From a virus: a DNA stretch of 57,821 bases. Location of the stretch: the IMG/VR virus record IMGVR_UViG_3300028571_002339, positions 1 to 57,821 of that record; one strand, 5' to 3'. The notes beneath the pieces are model-generated. The model was not told the origin of the DNA and searched no databases. It saw nothing but the letters and a program-made list of their open reading frames with translations. Positions 15,611-25,507 of the stretch are shown in pieces (the stretch's first letter is position 1; the number at the start of each line of letters is the position of its first letter). Made by a program: the position numbers and the translations under genes.

Positions 15611-17797
15611 TTAAAAATTCCTTTCAAGCTGAATGATAAGTGAACAATTCGAGGTTATAGACCTGTTTGTTCCGCCGTAATCTTTATATTGCATAAGCCC
15701 TGTACCTGTTCTGACATAGAACAAGCAGTCATCGTAGTAAAAGCCATTATTATTCCATTCGTGGCTGTAATCTAATATTGAGTCGATTTCCCACGGCATA
15801 ATAAAACCGTTTGTTTTATCTTTTATCCAGGTTGAAATTCGCATATTTTTGTAATCAAAGCCAAGATTATGAGAGAACGCAAAGGTTGATGATGCCCAAA
15901 TATTTGTTTCATCACTTATGTAGACCCCTTCTTGGGCATAGCTATTTACATCCGAAACAAAATTGTGCTGAGTTTTTATTCTGCCGATAAAATTAACTTC
16001 TTTTGCTTCGTATTTTCCTGTTGCCGGATTGTATTTGTAGAAAGTGTTTTCAGGAATCACGTAGCAGTAAGCAAGTTCAAATACCTCAAACTGTGCAATT
16101 TGAGCGTAAGTTGCTCCGTTCATAATATTAACTATTTCAAGTTTATATTTCGCACAAGGGGTAAAATTCGTTGCATCAAAATATCTGACTTCGTTTGCTC
16201 CCCATGCAGCTTGTGCAGGAATTTCAAGAAGAACAATCCATTTTTCACCGTCAAAACCTTTTATATAACCGTTATAAATACATCCTGTCGGAGTATCGAC
16301 ACTGGCGGTTATTCCAAATCTTGCAGCTATTCTTGGGTTCGGGAATTCTATTTGCAACCATTGGTTTCCGCCGACAATCGATGCCATCCATTTTGTTGCA
16401 AGGTTATGATTAAAGGCACAGACTGGGATATAACTTGCGTTGTAAGTTGAACTTGCAGTGGAGATATAGCCTTTTCTGAATTCGGATGTGGTAATATCGG
16501 ATGTCATAGTTGGAACTGAATTAACATCTGAATATTTTTGCAATTTATTTGTATAAACAGGACGAGCCGTTGTGATAATCGGCTGAAATTTGTTATTACT
16601 CTGCTTTTCCATTGCCAAATACATCATTGAATTATTGAGCAGGTTCTCGAGCATATAACTTTCGGTTATCGCAACCAGTTCATTAACTTTTCCGCTTGCA
16701 GACATTCCTTTGGCGTTGTTAATCAAAAGCGGATTATCAGCACTCAAGTCAAGCTTTGCAACCATTGGCATATAATCATTTGTCGCCGTGTAATACTCCA
16801 ATGCTCCTATTGAAAGGTAGCTTCCGGCACCTGAAATAGCAGTAACAGAAAGCCTATAAAATTTAAAGTTAGCAGAATAATTTAATGCAAAAATCCGTTT
16901 TTCACCCTGTCCCCAAGCACCAATGCCTGTATAATCCCCGAGCAGTTGCCAGTTTACATCATCATTGCTGCCTTCAAGTATAAAATTGTATGGGGAGTAT
17001 AAATTTGCATCTGCCGAATTCCTTGCAGTAATAGAAAATGCAATAATTTTTGGGGTAGATGTTTTAAATTCAATTTTTGTCCAACCTGTTGCGATTCCGC
17101 TTGTGGTAATCCAACCGTAAACATCAGAATTATAGCCCCTATAACATTTCCACGGCAGGTAGCTTGCATCATAATAAGATGAAGCGGTAATAACGCATTG
17201 CTCATGAACTGCACTTGTCATCGCAGGTACTATGTTTGCAGAAAGTTCAATTTTTCTTAAAAAATCAGCTCTTCCTGATGAATTTTTAGGACAATTTAAA
17301 ATTGTTTGAGGCTTAAAGGAATTGGTTCTGACTTCTTTAGCACCAAAGTATCCAATTTCTTTTACGCAGTTTTCTTCAAAGACATAAAAGGAAACATCGC
17401 CTTTTAAAACCAAACGGTCTGCGTTATTTTGCAAAGCTAAACTTTCTGAGTTTCTGATGGTCCTGGATTCTGAAAATTCAATAGTTGCAATTCCTGAAGT
17501 CCAACCTGTTATTTGGGTTATTGTTTCACCACCTGAAACTTTGAAATAATTTGTTTTGTTAGTTAGTGTAAGAACGCCATTTACACTGGATAGTTCTGCA
17601 AAGTTATTCAGCTTTAAGGCACCGCCAAGCGTTCCTCCACTTGCATCCATTTTTGTTTGGATTTCACTTTGAAGATTTACGATTTTGTTTTCCTGATCAT
17701 TATTTGAAAGTCTTAAAGTTTCAAAGTTTTGATTAACTTCTACCGCTTTTGCTTTTTCGCCAGGCTTAAATTCTGTTAATTCGTTTATTAAAGTCAT
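15611..17797 (-). CDS. Large tail fibre protein with two discoidin-like domains
   Basis: A 728-residue receptor-binding protein. It starts with a short fibre-like coiled N-terminus (FETLRLSNNDQENKIVNLQ) and a beta region. Two F5/8 type C-like galactose-binding modules follow at about 200-345 and 420-575; both have ASSxYxASYxP and a TGWTKIEF or QWLQIEF core. A C-terminal head follows. Such modules bind sugars, so the fibre probably recognises surface polysaccharide. Overlap with the assembly gene and AAGGAG upstream support its start. Two tandem discoidin modules in a myophage fibre are worth noting beside the phage's own sugar cassette. Confidence 0.8.
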   Translation of the reverse strand: MTLINELTEFKPGEKAKAVEVNQNFETLRLSNNDQENKIVNLQSEIQTKMDASGGTLGGALKLNNFAELSSVNGVLTLTNKTNYFKVSGGETITQITGWTSGIATIEFSESRTIRNSESLALQNNADRLVLKGDVSFYVFEENCVKEIGYFGAKEVRTNSFKPQTILNCPKNSSGRADFLRKIELSANIVPAMTSAVHEQCVITASSYYDASYLPWKCYRGYNSDVYGWITTSGIATGWTKIEFKTSTPKIIAFSITARNSADANLYSPYNFILEGSNDDVNWQLLGDYTGIGAWGQGEKRIFALNYSANFKFYRLSVTAISGAGSYLSIGALEYYTATNDYMPMVAKLDLSADNPLLINNAKGMSASGKVNELVAITESYMLENLLNNSMMYLAMEKQSNNKFQPIITTARPVYTNKLQKYSDVNSVPTMTSDITTSEFRKGYISTASSTYNASYIPVCAFNHNLATKWMASIVGGNQWLQIEFPNPRIAARFGITASVDTPTGCIYNGYIKGFDGEKWIVLLEIPAQAAWGANEVRYFDATNFTPCAKYKLEIVNIMNGATYAQIAQFEVFELAYCYVIPENTFYKYNPATGKYEAKEVNFIGRIKTQHNFVSDVNSYAQEGVYISDETNIWASSTFAFSHNLGFDYKNMRISTWIKDKTNGFIMPWEIDSILDYSHEWNNNGFYYDDCLFYVRTGTGLMQYKDYGGTNRSITSNCSLIIQLERNF

Positions 17798-17806
17798 ATT
17801 ATCTCC

Positions 17807-18826
17807 TTATGCAATTTCTTCAGGTCTATCTTTTCGCCAAATAGCAAGCCAATTAACAGTCGGCGTGTATCGTTGCTCTGAGTTGTAGCAGGTTATTGTA
17901 ACTTTCACGTCATCTTTTCCCCAATAGCAGTACAAAGAGTCATCGCCATTGACAACTCCTGAAAAGTATATGGTTCTGATTGACGGGATAAAAGCCAGTA
18001 AATCAGTCATCTTAAAGCCATCAGGAGGGTAAACATAACTTGTTGTCCCTTCATTTAGGCCAGATTCAATATGCATATTGTGGAATCCGTGAATAGCCTC
18101 GCTCGTTATAATGTCCGATATATTATGAGTGTGGTTTTTGTTTGCGTAGGGCTTTAAATTTTCCTCCGGCACAATCCCATCATCATCAAGCACAAGAACA
18201 TTATTGGGCTCGTTTCCTGCGTGGTGTCCGTCAATCAAGTCAGCGTTTAAGTCTTCGCATTTTGTTTTGTTGGAAACGGCGACTTGTTCGGTTTGGTTTC
18301 CTGCATGGTAACCATCCACTTTATCAGCATCGATTAACCTATGATGCGCGTTAACATCTTTATTGTGGCTGTTTTCAAGATAATCAAGGGAAACAACCGC
18401 AACACTCGGGTCGATTACAAGATTTGTATTTTCTAAGTTTTCAATTTCAACAATAATTTTGATGTAAAAATCTCGGGTTGAACCTTCATCTTCAATTGGT
18501 TTGTAACTTTCGGGAATACTTGCAATTGCAAACAGATTTCTGTCATTATCAAAAATCCCGACTTCTCTTATGTAATAACCGCCTGTATTTGAAGGAATCG
18601 CACATTCAATTACTAATCGATTGCTGTAATTAGTGTCCGCATAGATTCTTGAAATATTGTTTCTGTAAGTTTCATTCACAAGCTGTGTTTGATTTTCTTT
18701 AGGTTCATAATATCCGTCACCGCCATCTCCGACAGCAAAAGAGCTCAGTACAAGCGGAGCAGAGTTTACTTGTGCATCAATTATTTTATTTACGCCGATT
18801 TTTGTTAGTAGTGTATAAAATTCCAT
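17807..18826 (-). CDS. Tail-collar fibre protein (DUF3751-like)
   Basis: About 339 residues from ATG 18826 (AGGAGG upstream). The N-terminal 160 residues fit the phage tail-collar fibre domain (GVNKIIDAQVNSAPLVLSSF, VGDGGDGYY, GYYIREVGIFD). Then come two DGYHAGN/DGHHAGN repeats and the VLVLDDDGIVPEENL linker typical of fibre shafts. It attaches to the baseplate through gpI and precedes the larger fibre. Overlap with gpI is typical of P2/Mu-type operons. Confidence 0.85.
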   Translation of the reverse strand: MEFYTLLTKIGVNKIIDAQVNSAPLVLSSFAVGDGGDGYYEPKENQTQLVNETYRNNISRIYADTNYSNRLVIECAIPSNTGGYYIREVGIFDNDRNLFAIASIPESYKPIEDEGSTRDFYIKIIVEIENLENTNLVIDPSVAVVSLDYLENSHNKDVNAHHRLIDADKVDGYHAGNQTEQVAVSNKTKCEDLNADLIDGHHAGNEPNNVLVLDDDGIVPEENLKPYANKNHTHNISDIITSEAIHGFHNMHIESGLNEGTTSYVYPPDGFKMTDLLAFIPSIRTIYFSGVVNGDDSLYCYWGKDDVKVTITCYNSEQRYTPTVNWLAIWRKDRPEEIA

Positions 18827-18834
18827 AAAGCCTC

Positions 18835-19503
18835 CTATCCAAATGCCCATACAGATTCATCAAATTTGGAATTATCAAAAAATAATGTTGAAAGATTGAG
18901 GTTGGTTTTGGAGTTTTTGCCCCAATTCTTTGCATCCCAATTGTCTGTATCCCAAAATAAATCAAATGGTTTTGGTAAAACTGTTACTGTTTCGCCTGTG
19001 ATTGCTGCAAGTTTTCCTTTGCAGGCTTTAACTTTTGATGACATTGAAATGCTAACGCTCGCTAGATGCGAACGCACATTTTTGTATTCATTTATCAAGT
19101 CTTCAAGTTTTGCGATGAGGTCATAGTCCAAGCCTTTTGAAACAAAATTCAGGTCAACAGAAAAAGTAAAAGGGTCACCGCCTGTTTCAAACCATTCTTG
19201 GATCTTGCCCTCGATGCCGAACATATCAAATATTCGTGTAAGCGCGTATTTTGTGCCTTTATGCCTGTGAACTTCAATCGCACGTTTTATCAAATCCCGT
19301 TTTTCATCATCATTTCTAGCTTGAAGCCAACCTTCATTCCCTGTAACGTGGTATTGTTCAGCCAAGTGTGGCAGTGCATCTGATGGCACATTATCAATAA
19401 TGGTTACTAAAAGACAGGTCAAATCTATGTTTGAGAATCGCTCATCGGCAATTGCATCAATTATTTTCAAATTCAAATCATTAATCGGAGTCAAATTACT
19501 CAT
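18835..19503 (-). CDS. Baseplate wedge protein, gpI family
   Basis: About 222 residues. Matches the P2 gpI tail protein pattern: VTIIDNVPSDALPHLAEQYHV, then IKRAIEVHRHKGTKYALTRI near the middle and an IQEWFETGG turn. It joins the gpJ baseplate arms to the fibres. ATG 19503 overlaps the gpJ stop by 8 nt, as in other phages of this type. Confidence 0.85.
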   Translation of the reverse strand: MSNLTPINDLNLKIIDAIADERFSNIDLTCLLVTIIDNVPSDALPHLAEQYHVTGNEGWLQARNDDEKRDLIKRAIEVHRHKGTKYALTRIFDMFGIEGKIQEWFETGGDPFTFSVDLNFVSKGLDYDLIAKLEDLINEYKNVRSHLASVSISMSSKVKACKGKLAAITGETVTVLPKPFDLFWDTDNWDAKNWGKNSKTNLNLSTLFFDNSKFDESVWAFG

Positions 19504-20605
19504 TAGCGTATCCTCCGATTGTGATGTCAAAATTCTTTAAATCAGCCCACTGATAATCAAGAATGTCTATATCAACAGGCGTTGTTAAATCAACTTTAAA
19601 CACACCGTAAATGCTGTTTAAAATAGAAATAATTTGAGTTCTGATAACATCTTTTCCAAGTTTTTCAGCCAATGCAATTTTGTACTCGGTAAGTCTTGCA
19701 TTAATAGTTGCCATAACGCTTGTTTTATCTGCATATGAGAATAAAACAATACTTGCATTCAAGATGAATTCAATTCTTTCGGGAGATTTAACCACAACTT
19801 TGTCTGTTAGCGGCCGCACTTTGTCATCGCTCAAATAACTTTGAACTATACTCAAAATTTCTGTTGACGGATTGCCGGTTTTTGTTAAAGGATAAACTTC
19901 AACGACTCCGGGGCTTGGTGATAAAACGGCAACATCTGTTATACTTTGGTGTGCTGATAAAGTATGGAAACGATAAGCTCCTTTACTTCCTGCATTTGAA
20001 AAACTTTCCGGTGCTTGACGAATTCTTTCTCTTAAATTCTCGACATCTTCATCATCGGCTCCGCCTGAGCTTACAGTGATATTTTCAACTGCACTGATAT
20101 AAGAAAGCGGCGTAATTAAATCATTGATTGATTTTAGTGTGTAATTGTTCGCTGCAACACCTGCTGTTTGACAAACTGATTCAATATCAACATACAACTC
20201 ACCTGCTTTTAAAGTTGCAACCGCAGTTGTTTCAAATACAAAAAGTTCGTCTTTTGTTCCGACTTCTGCTCCTTGCTGAATAGTATAATCAAATTCCAGT
20301 GCTTCCTCTACTGAAAATCTCAAAGTCGTTGTTGCACAATCGGCAAGCAGTTTTGTAACACCTAAAGGTTCTCCGATATGCTCCAAAATATTGAGAGGGG
20401 CATAGCTTAATAAATTTTCTTTTGCAATTTCTTGGATTTTTATCCTCAAAAGATTTTCACGATACGCACAACTATCAATCATCAATCTTTCGATTTGTGC
20501 AGGCTGTAAAACTTTGCCTGACTTTGATTCATATAAATCAATCCATTCTTGAGTTATTTTATCCGCATCACGTTCAATAAAATTCGGTTCAGGAAGCTGT
20601 GTCAT
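19496..20605 (-). CDS. Baseplate assembly protein, gpJ family
   Basis: About 369 residues from ATG 20605 (GGAGGTGAG upstream). Baseplate_J features include LQPAQIERLMIDSCAYREN, the PLG turn at GEPLGVTKL, SSGGADDEDVENLRERI in the middle and the PSPGVVEVYPL strand. It forms the baseplate wedge periphery. It sits between gpW and gpI and overlaps both. Confidence 0.9.
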   Translation of the reverse strand: MTQLPEPNFIERDADKITQEWIDLYESKSGKVLQPAQIERLMIDSCAYRENLLRIKIQEIAKENLLSYAPLNILEHIGEPLGVTKLLADCATTTLRFSVEEALEFDYTIQQGAEVGTKDELFVFETTAVATLKAGELYVDIESVCQTAGVAANNYTLKSINDLITPLSYISAVENITVSSGGADDEDVENLRERIRQAPESFSNAGSKGAYRFHTLSAHQSITDVAVLSPSPGVVEVYPLTKTGNPSTEILSIVQSYLSDDKVRPLTDKVVVKSPERIEFILNASIVLFSYADKTSVMATINARLTEYKIALAEKLGKDVIRTQIISILNSIYGVFKVDLTTPVDIDILDYQWADLKNFDITIGGYANE

Positions 20606-20964
20606 AGACTCACCTCCGCTGTTGATGTAGTAGAAGAATCTTCCTTTAAGCTCCATTGAACTTTTATATTTAACTGTGTTTGATTAATTTCTATGGTTAC
20701 AGAATCAACATTAACCCTTGTTTCCCAAAGATTTATCGCATCAATAACTTCTCTTGTGATGTTCGGTTTTGCAACATTTACAGGATAATCAACGTATTTT
20801 AAAATATCCGAGCCGAAAGTCGGGCGGTGTGGAACAGAGCCTTTTTGTGTTGATAAAATTATGGTAATGCATTGGTTAATATCCTCAATCCCCTCTGAAA
20901 CAGAGCCAATTTGATTGAGTTTTAATTGCCAATCTACATATTTAATTTCTGATAATGTTGTCAT
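20602..20964 (-). CDS. Baseplate wedge protein, gpW/gp25 family
   Basis: A 120-residue GPW/gp25-like protein with ITIILSTQKGSVPHRPTFGSDI, the conserved stretch with the polar Pro-Gly turn, then PVNVAKPNITREVIDAI. It forms the first element of the wedge that contacts the sheath. Start and stop overlap the neighbouring V and J genes. Confidence 0.9.
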   Translation of the reverse strand: MTTLSEIKYVDWQLKLNQIGSVSEGIEDINQCITIILSTQKGSVPHRPTFGSDILKYVDYPVNVAKPNITREVIDAINLWETRVNVDSVTIEINQTQLNIKVQWSLKEDSSTTSTAEVSL

Positions 20965-21473
20965 TACATAGCTCCATCAGGGGCAGAAGTAGGACTGCCC
21001 ATATTTCCTGTGTGAGTGTGTGGGTTGTAAACATCACGCATCGCCTGCATTGAAGATTTTTTGTCAGTAATATCTGCTGCAGAAGTTATTCCATCGGTGT
21101 TTTTGATTTTTCCTGTATTTAAAATATCCGCAACGATATTGAGCGTTTTTGCAACGATAGTCAGCATTTGAGTTTCTTTGTTGTATTCAATAAAACTGCC
21201 GTCTTCAAATTTTATAATGTGCTGATCCTTTGAAATCCCCGGAACTGAATCGACTCCGGTGTAAATTGCGCCAAGAATTACACCATCCTCGGAATTATCA
21301 TCCATAAGACATGCAACCTGTTCGCCAACATCTACCATCGAGTAGAATTTATCCTTGTTCGTTTTCTGCTGAAGCATAGGAAGCCAAAATGATGTAATAT
21401 CATCATCTGCAAACTGCACACGAGCCTTTGCAGTTAGAGGATTTATGTTAGTAACAACGCCGAATTTTAACAC
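20964..21473 (-). CDS. Baseplate spike protein, gpV family
   Basis: A 169-residue spike protein. It has an OB-fold N-terminus (GVVTNINPLTAKARVQFAD and FWLPMLQQKT), then a beta-helix stalk, and ends with HTHTG, the His-x-His motif that binds iron at the tip of P2 gpV-like spikes. It pierces the cell envelope on contraction. The order D-V-W-J-I is that of P2/Mu-like baseplates. Confidence 0.9.
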   Translation of the reverse strand: MLKFGVVTNINPLTAKARVQFADDDITSFWLPMLQQKTNKDKFYSMVDVGEQVACLMDDNSEDGVILGAIYTGVDSVPGISKDQHIIKFEDGSFIEYNKETQMLTIVAKTLNIVADILNTGKIKNTDGITSAADITDKKSSMQAMRDVYNPHTHTGNMGSPTSAPDGAM

Positions 21474-22435
21474 GATGTCACCTCCAAACTCGTTGTGTAT
21501 CCTGAACTACGATCGATTGTATGACGTGCTTCTTTTATGTGATATTTTCCTGAGAAGTACCCCAAATCTTTCAACTCGACATTCAAACCTGCTACAAGAT
21601 AAGGGTTTCCGCACATATCAATTGAACCTTCGATGGTGTCTTTACCTTTGGCAAGTGCTGCTTTGGCTTTTAAAATCGCTTGCTGTTTGTTTTCACAGCG
21701 AACATTTAATTTTAATGAATCACCTTTTACACAGCTTTGATTTTTTACAGTCGCACTAACCTTTTTGCCTATTTTTGGGTTGTGGTAGCTGACCGTTACT
21801 GATTTATAATTTTTGCTTGTTTTCTCTGACAAATTAATCCTTGCTAAATCAGTTCGATACAAGATTTTTGCAGAACTTGCATTAACAAGTTTTTCGGTTT
21901 TATAAAAAACAAGATTACCCTCGGCGATTTTGAAAATATATCCGTATTGTTCAGCAAGTTTTTTTAAGAAAGTTAAATCACGTTCTTGATTTTGAGTAAT
22001 ACGTTCAACTTTCACATCTTCAATTGAACCGACAAGTTTAAGGCTGTGGCGTTTTGCTATTTCGGATGCAATCTGTTTTAAAGTTTTATTTTCATAAGCA
22101 ATAGAATTATTTTGTCTTAAAGGTTTCTTAATCCCTGTCGCAATCGCTTTTACAATCAGAGTATCAGGCGGAGTTTCAAACTCAATTTCATCAATTTCAA
22201 ATAATCCGCAGTTTAGAAGTTTTTCGCCTTCATAGCCGATAAATAGTCTTAGTGAATCACCTTTACTTGGAATCCAAGCATTTTGCCAAAGTTTCTCTGA
22301 ATCCTCAAAAGTAATAGAAATTTCATCACTTTGTCCGTGTTCAAAATCAGTGTATTCAATATTTACAACGTAATTTGAAACATCCTTTGTGATGTCTTTT
22401 TTATTGTATTCAAGTTTAAATGTTGGTTTTAACAT
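21467..22435 (-). CDS. Baseplate hub protein, gpD family
   Basis: A 322-residue hub protein of the phage late-control gene D family: DEISITFEDSEKLWQNAWIP near the start, LRLFIGYEGE, FEIDEIEFETPPDTL, and QNQERDLTFLKKLAEQYG in the middle. It is the counterpart of P2 gpD and T4 gp27 and forms the central ring between tube and spike. It overlaps X and V by a few bases. Confidence 0.9.
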   Translation of the reverse strand: MLKPTFKLEYNKKDITKDVSNYVVNIEYTDFEHGQSDEISITFEDSEKLWQNAWIPSKGDSLRLFIGYEGEKLLNCGLFEIDEIEFETPPDTLIVKAIATGIKKPLRQNNSIAYENKTLKQIASEIAKRHSLKLVGSIEDVKVERITQNQERDLTFLKKLAEQYGYIFKIAEGNLVFYKTEKLVNASSAKILYRTDLARINLSEKTSKNYKSVTVSYHNPKIGKKVSATVKNQSCVKGDSLKLNVRCENKQQAILKAKAALAKGKDTIEGSIDMCGNPYLVAGLNVELKDLGYFSGKYHIKEARHTIDRSSGYTTSLEVTSC

Positions 22436-22650
22436 TAACTTCTCCAGGGTGGTAGTTCAAAAGTAATTTCGTTATTTGCATCAAGCACCGGAATTTTTAG
22501 CTTTATGCCGGATTCAAGAGTTGGGGTAATCGGGACTGAGGGGTTTGCCTGAATAATGACTTCATATTTGGTTGCATCTTGATAAAATTTGTATGCAATC
22601 GAATCCCATCGGTCATTGTCTTTTGTAATGTAGGAGTAGAATTCTGTCAT
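22435..22650 (-). CDS. Tail protein X (LysM-like)
   Basis: A 71-residue single LysM-like domain with DNDRWDSIAYKFY, ANPSVPITPTLESG and a Pro-Pro-Trp end. It is the homologue of P2 gpX, which lies between tail terminator U and hub D. It probably stabilises the hub. Confidence 0.85.
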   Translation of the reverse strand: MTEFYSYITKDNDRWDSIAYKFYQDATKYEVIIQANPSVPITPTLESGIKLKIPVLDANNEITFELPPWRS

Positions 22651-23066
22651 TTCTTTTTCATTCCTCCCTGCTTTTGTTTTTTCTCAGGGATTTTGCCTGT
22701 GTATTCCCGAAGCTTCAAATCGACCTGCACCGAAATCAAATCGCCTTCTTTACTTGTCTGTTCTGTTGTAGAGATAATTTCAGACAAAACAAAAACACCA
22801 ACATACTCGCCGTTTCCTTTTATGAATTTCAACAGTTCAGCTTTATTTGCAACGGTTTTCAATTTTTTAATTTCATCTTCAGGGACACAAAAAGAGTTAT
22901 GAAAATTGAGCTTGATATTTTGTTCTTGCAAATTCATTCCCATAAACTGCAAGACAGGCTTGTTATTAATCCGCTCATGTTCAGCGTAATTATATGAAAC
23001 GGTTTCTTCGATGCCGTTAAAGTATGTTATTAATTCAAATTGAATATCGCCAAGTTGTGCAAACAT
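22647..23066 (-). CDS. Tail completion protein, gpU family
   Basis: A 139-residue protein of the P2 gpU type: FAQLGDIQFELITYFNG at the start, HERINNKPVLQFMG, and VQVDLKLREYTGK towards the end. A lysine/glycine-rich tail follows. It connects tube, tape measure and hub. It starts at the tape-measure stop. Confidence 0.85.
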   Translation of the reverse strand: MFAQLGDIQFELITYFNGIEETVSYNYAEHERINNKPVLQFMGMNLQEQNIKLNFHNSFCVPEDEIKKLKTVANKAELLKFIKGNGEYVGVFVLSEIISTTEQTSKEGDLISVQVDLKLREYTGKIPEKKQKQGGMKKK

Positions 23067-25507
23067 CAGTAAGCAAGCCTCATTTTTCTTTCATTTTCTT
23101 TTCTTACCATCGTGAGAATTTCTTCTTTATGTTTTTTGAGCAGTGCAAGAAAATCATCTTTTGCACCCTGTTTTGCACCTGACATTGTAATAATAGGGTT
23201 GTAGTGAATGACTGTTGAGCCACCGCCGGAGTTTACTCCTCTTGATTGGGCTTTTAAGGGGAGTGATTTGAAGCTCAACGCCTTGTTCATCGCAGCAACA
23301 ATTGGTAACGGTTTTATTGCAGATGCAATAGTTTCTGAGATTTTGACCTTGTGCAAATCTTTCAACGGACCTGTTTTAGCAGGAGAATGTGGTAAGTGGT
23401 CCCTGATGATTTGTGCGTGTTTATTTATTGCAGCTTGAGTTTTGCCTGTCTTGCTTAAAAGTCCGAATGTCAGCATATCGCCAATTTTTGCACCAAACTC
23501 GAACGCTTTTTGAACAAGGTTTGCAAATTTAAGAATAATATTTGCAATCGCTTTGCCGAATTTCACACCCATTTTTTCTGCGGCTCCACCGACATCATCA
23601 ACAGGTGTAAACAACTTTTTAAGCCAGTCAAACACTGCTTTTATAGGTTTTGTTATTGGTTCAAGGGCTTGTGCTAATTTGTTAAAAACAGGCATTAAAG
23701 GAGCTAAACCTTCTTTTAAACCTTGAAAAACACCTTTGAAAAATCCTGTAATAGGCTTCCAATATTTGTAAATCACAAAGGCAACTCCTGCAATTGCAAG
23801 TGCAATCCAGCCCAAAGGAGAAGTCAAAAGGGTTAGAGAAAAGGCACGGAATGATACTATTGCGGTTCTAATTATTGATGGGATTGATAAAAATCCTGTT
23901 TTGAATGATTTTAAACCGTTCATAAAATTCGCAGGAATCGCTTTAACAGAATTTATCGTCCAATCTTTCAAAGCTATTGTTGATTTCAAAATATTTGAAG
24001 GAAGATTTTTAAAAGAATTTCTCAAGTCGTTATCAATTCTTCTGACATCTGCTCCAAAACCCAAAAGAACGTGTTTTGGCAAATCCAAGCCTAATTTATT
24101 GCCGGCTTTAAAAATGTTAAAAGCATTATTTAAGCTGTGAGAAGAGGAGTTAAGTCCCATAAATTCTAAAAGTGCTACGGAGTTTTTTACTAAAACAGGA
24201 GTCAGCGCTCGAGCTTTTTCTAAAAAAGTGCCGTAAAAACCAATGAGTTTTCCGGTTAACATTGTACTGACCCCAAGTAAAGTAAGTGCAAGACCTGCCC
24301 CGATTGTACCAATTACCGCAGTAAACAATCCTTTTTGCATAACAGGGTTTGAATTTATTTTGTTTAATAAATCGTTCAAGGCTTTTAAAGGTGCGTGTAA
24401 ATGAGGAAAAACTAGCTCTTTCATATTAATCCGAAGCTGTTTCCACTGCTCATTTGTCGTTGTCATCATATTGGTAAAATCGCTGTCGATAATGCCTGAA
24501 GCACCAAGAGCAGATGATTTAATCCTTTTGTATTCATCCAAATTCTGAAGCATTGGTTTTATAAAAGACAAAACCTGTTTATCCTGAAAGACTTCAGAGA
24601 CTTTAAAAATATCGCCTTTGCTTGCTTTTTTCATCACTTCAAGGACTTCTAAAATCGGGTCTTTACCTTGCTTGGCGGCATCTACCAAAACATTTTTCAA
24701 ATTGATGCCGAAAGTATCTTTGAAATTTTTAACAGCAAGCGGAGATGTTACTTTTTGAATAAAGTTTTCCAAATTGTTTGCAGCTTCAGATGCATCACCT
24801 GCACCTTTCATTGCAATTTGAAGAGCCGCACCAAGTGATGCAACCGCAGGAACACCTTTCATTCCAAGCATACTGGCACCTGCCGTTAAACTAGGAAACG
24901 CTGATGCCATATCTTTTAATTCAAAACGTCCTTCTTTACCTGACTGAGCAAGAATATCCATGGATTTCGAAAGGTCATTAATCGGGACTTTTAAGTTATC
25001 GGACACAGAAAAAGCAGTTTTAGAAATATCAATAATCGCAGCTTGCTCTGCTGTAGCAGTTTTGCCGATTACATTCATATAATCAAGTGCTTTTGTTGGA
25101 TCAACACCTGAAGCTACAAGAACGTTCAAACCCTCAATAATCTCAGGGCGATATTGGTTTGTGTATTTTGAAATTTGCCCTAGTTTTTCGTCCATATTAG
25201 CAATTTGCTTTGCAGTCAATTCGCCAACATTTCCAAGTTCTCTGAGTCGGTGCTCCATTTCAAAAGCCTCTTGAATAGCATCTGTCATACCTAATTGATG
25301 AGCGATTCCAACACCTGCAGCAGTGAGTCCTGCACCTGCGGTTGCAATCTTTTTACCCATTTCATCAAACATTCTTGAGGTTTCTTTTATTTCATTTTGG
25401 AGTTTTTGAAATTCTGTTTCGGATTTTTTTACAGCATCTTTGATTACCCTCGACATTTTATCGATGGCGACAAGCGTTAATGAAATTTTCATCATATTGT
25501 CTATCAT
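23066..25507 (-). CDS. Tail tape measure protein
   Basis: An 813-residue protein. The N-terminal coiled coil (KKSETEFQKLQNEIKETSRM) and a TP901-type core region with repeated Ala/Gly/Lys helices are followed by hydrophobic segments near 395-430 and 555-580 (GWIALAIAGVAFVIYKYW) and a globular C-terminus. It sets tail length and is ejected during DNA entry. ATG 25507 overlaps the stop of the frameshifted chaperone as ATGA, which fixes the start. Confidence 0.9.
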   Translation of the reverse strand: MIDNMMKISLTLVAIDKMSRVIKDAVKKSETEFQKLQNEIKETSRMFDEMGKKIATAGAGLTAAGVGIAHQLGMTDAIQEAFEMEHRLRELGNVGELTAKQIANMDEKLGQISKYTNQYRPEIIEGLNVLVASGVDPTKALDYMNVIGKTATAEQAAIIDISKTAFSVSDNLKVPINDLSKSMDILAQSGKEGRFELKDMASAFPSLTAGASMLGMKGVPAVASLGAALQIAMKGAGDASEAANNLENFIQKVTSPLAVKNFKDTFGINLKNVLVDAAKQGKDPILEVLEVMKKASKGDIFKVSEVFQDKQVLSFIKPMLQNLDEYKRIKSSALGASGIIDSDFTNMMTTTNEQWKQLRINMKELVFPHLHAPLKALNDLLNKINSNPVMQKGLFTAVIGTIGAGLALTLLGVSTMLTGKLIGFYGTFLEKARALTPVLVKNSVALLEFMGLNSSSHSLNNAFNIFKAGNKLGLDLPKHVLLGFGADVRRIDNDLRNSFKNLPSNILKSTIALKDWTINSVKAIPANFMNGLKSFKTGFLSIPSIIRTAIVSFRAFSLTLLTSPLGWIALAIAGVAFVIYKYWKPITGFFKGVFQGLKEGLAPLMPVFNKLAQALEPITKPIKAVFDWLKKLFTPVDDVGGAAEKMGVKFGKAIANIILKFANLVQKAFEFGAKIGDMLTFGLLSKTGKTQAAINKHAQIIRDHLPHSPAKTGPLKDLHKVKISETIASAIKPLPIVAAMNKALSFKSLPLKAQSRGVNSGGGSTVIHYNPIITMSGAKQGAKDDFLALLKKHKEEILTMVRKENERKMRLAY

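Noticed and set aside
15932-16450. 172-residue plus ORF within the fibre gene
   Set aside because: Shadow of the fibre gene; Cys/Ser/Phe-rich composition is typical of antisense translation of an AT-rich gene.
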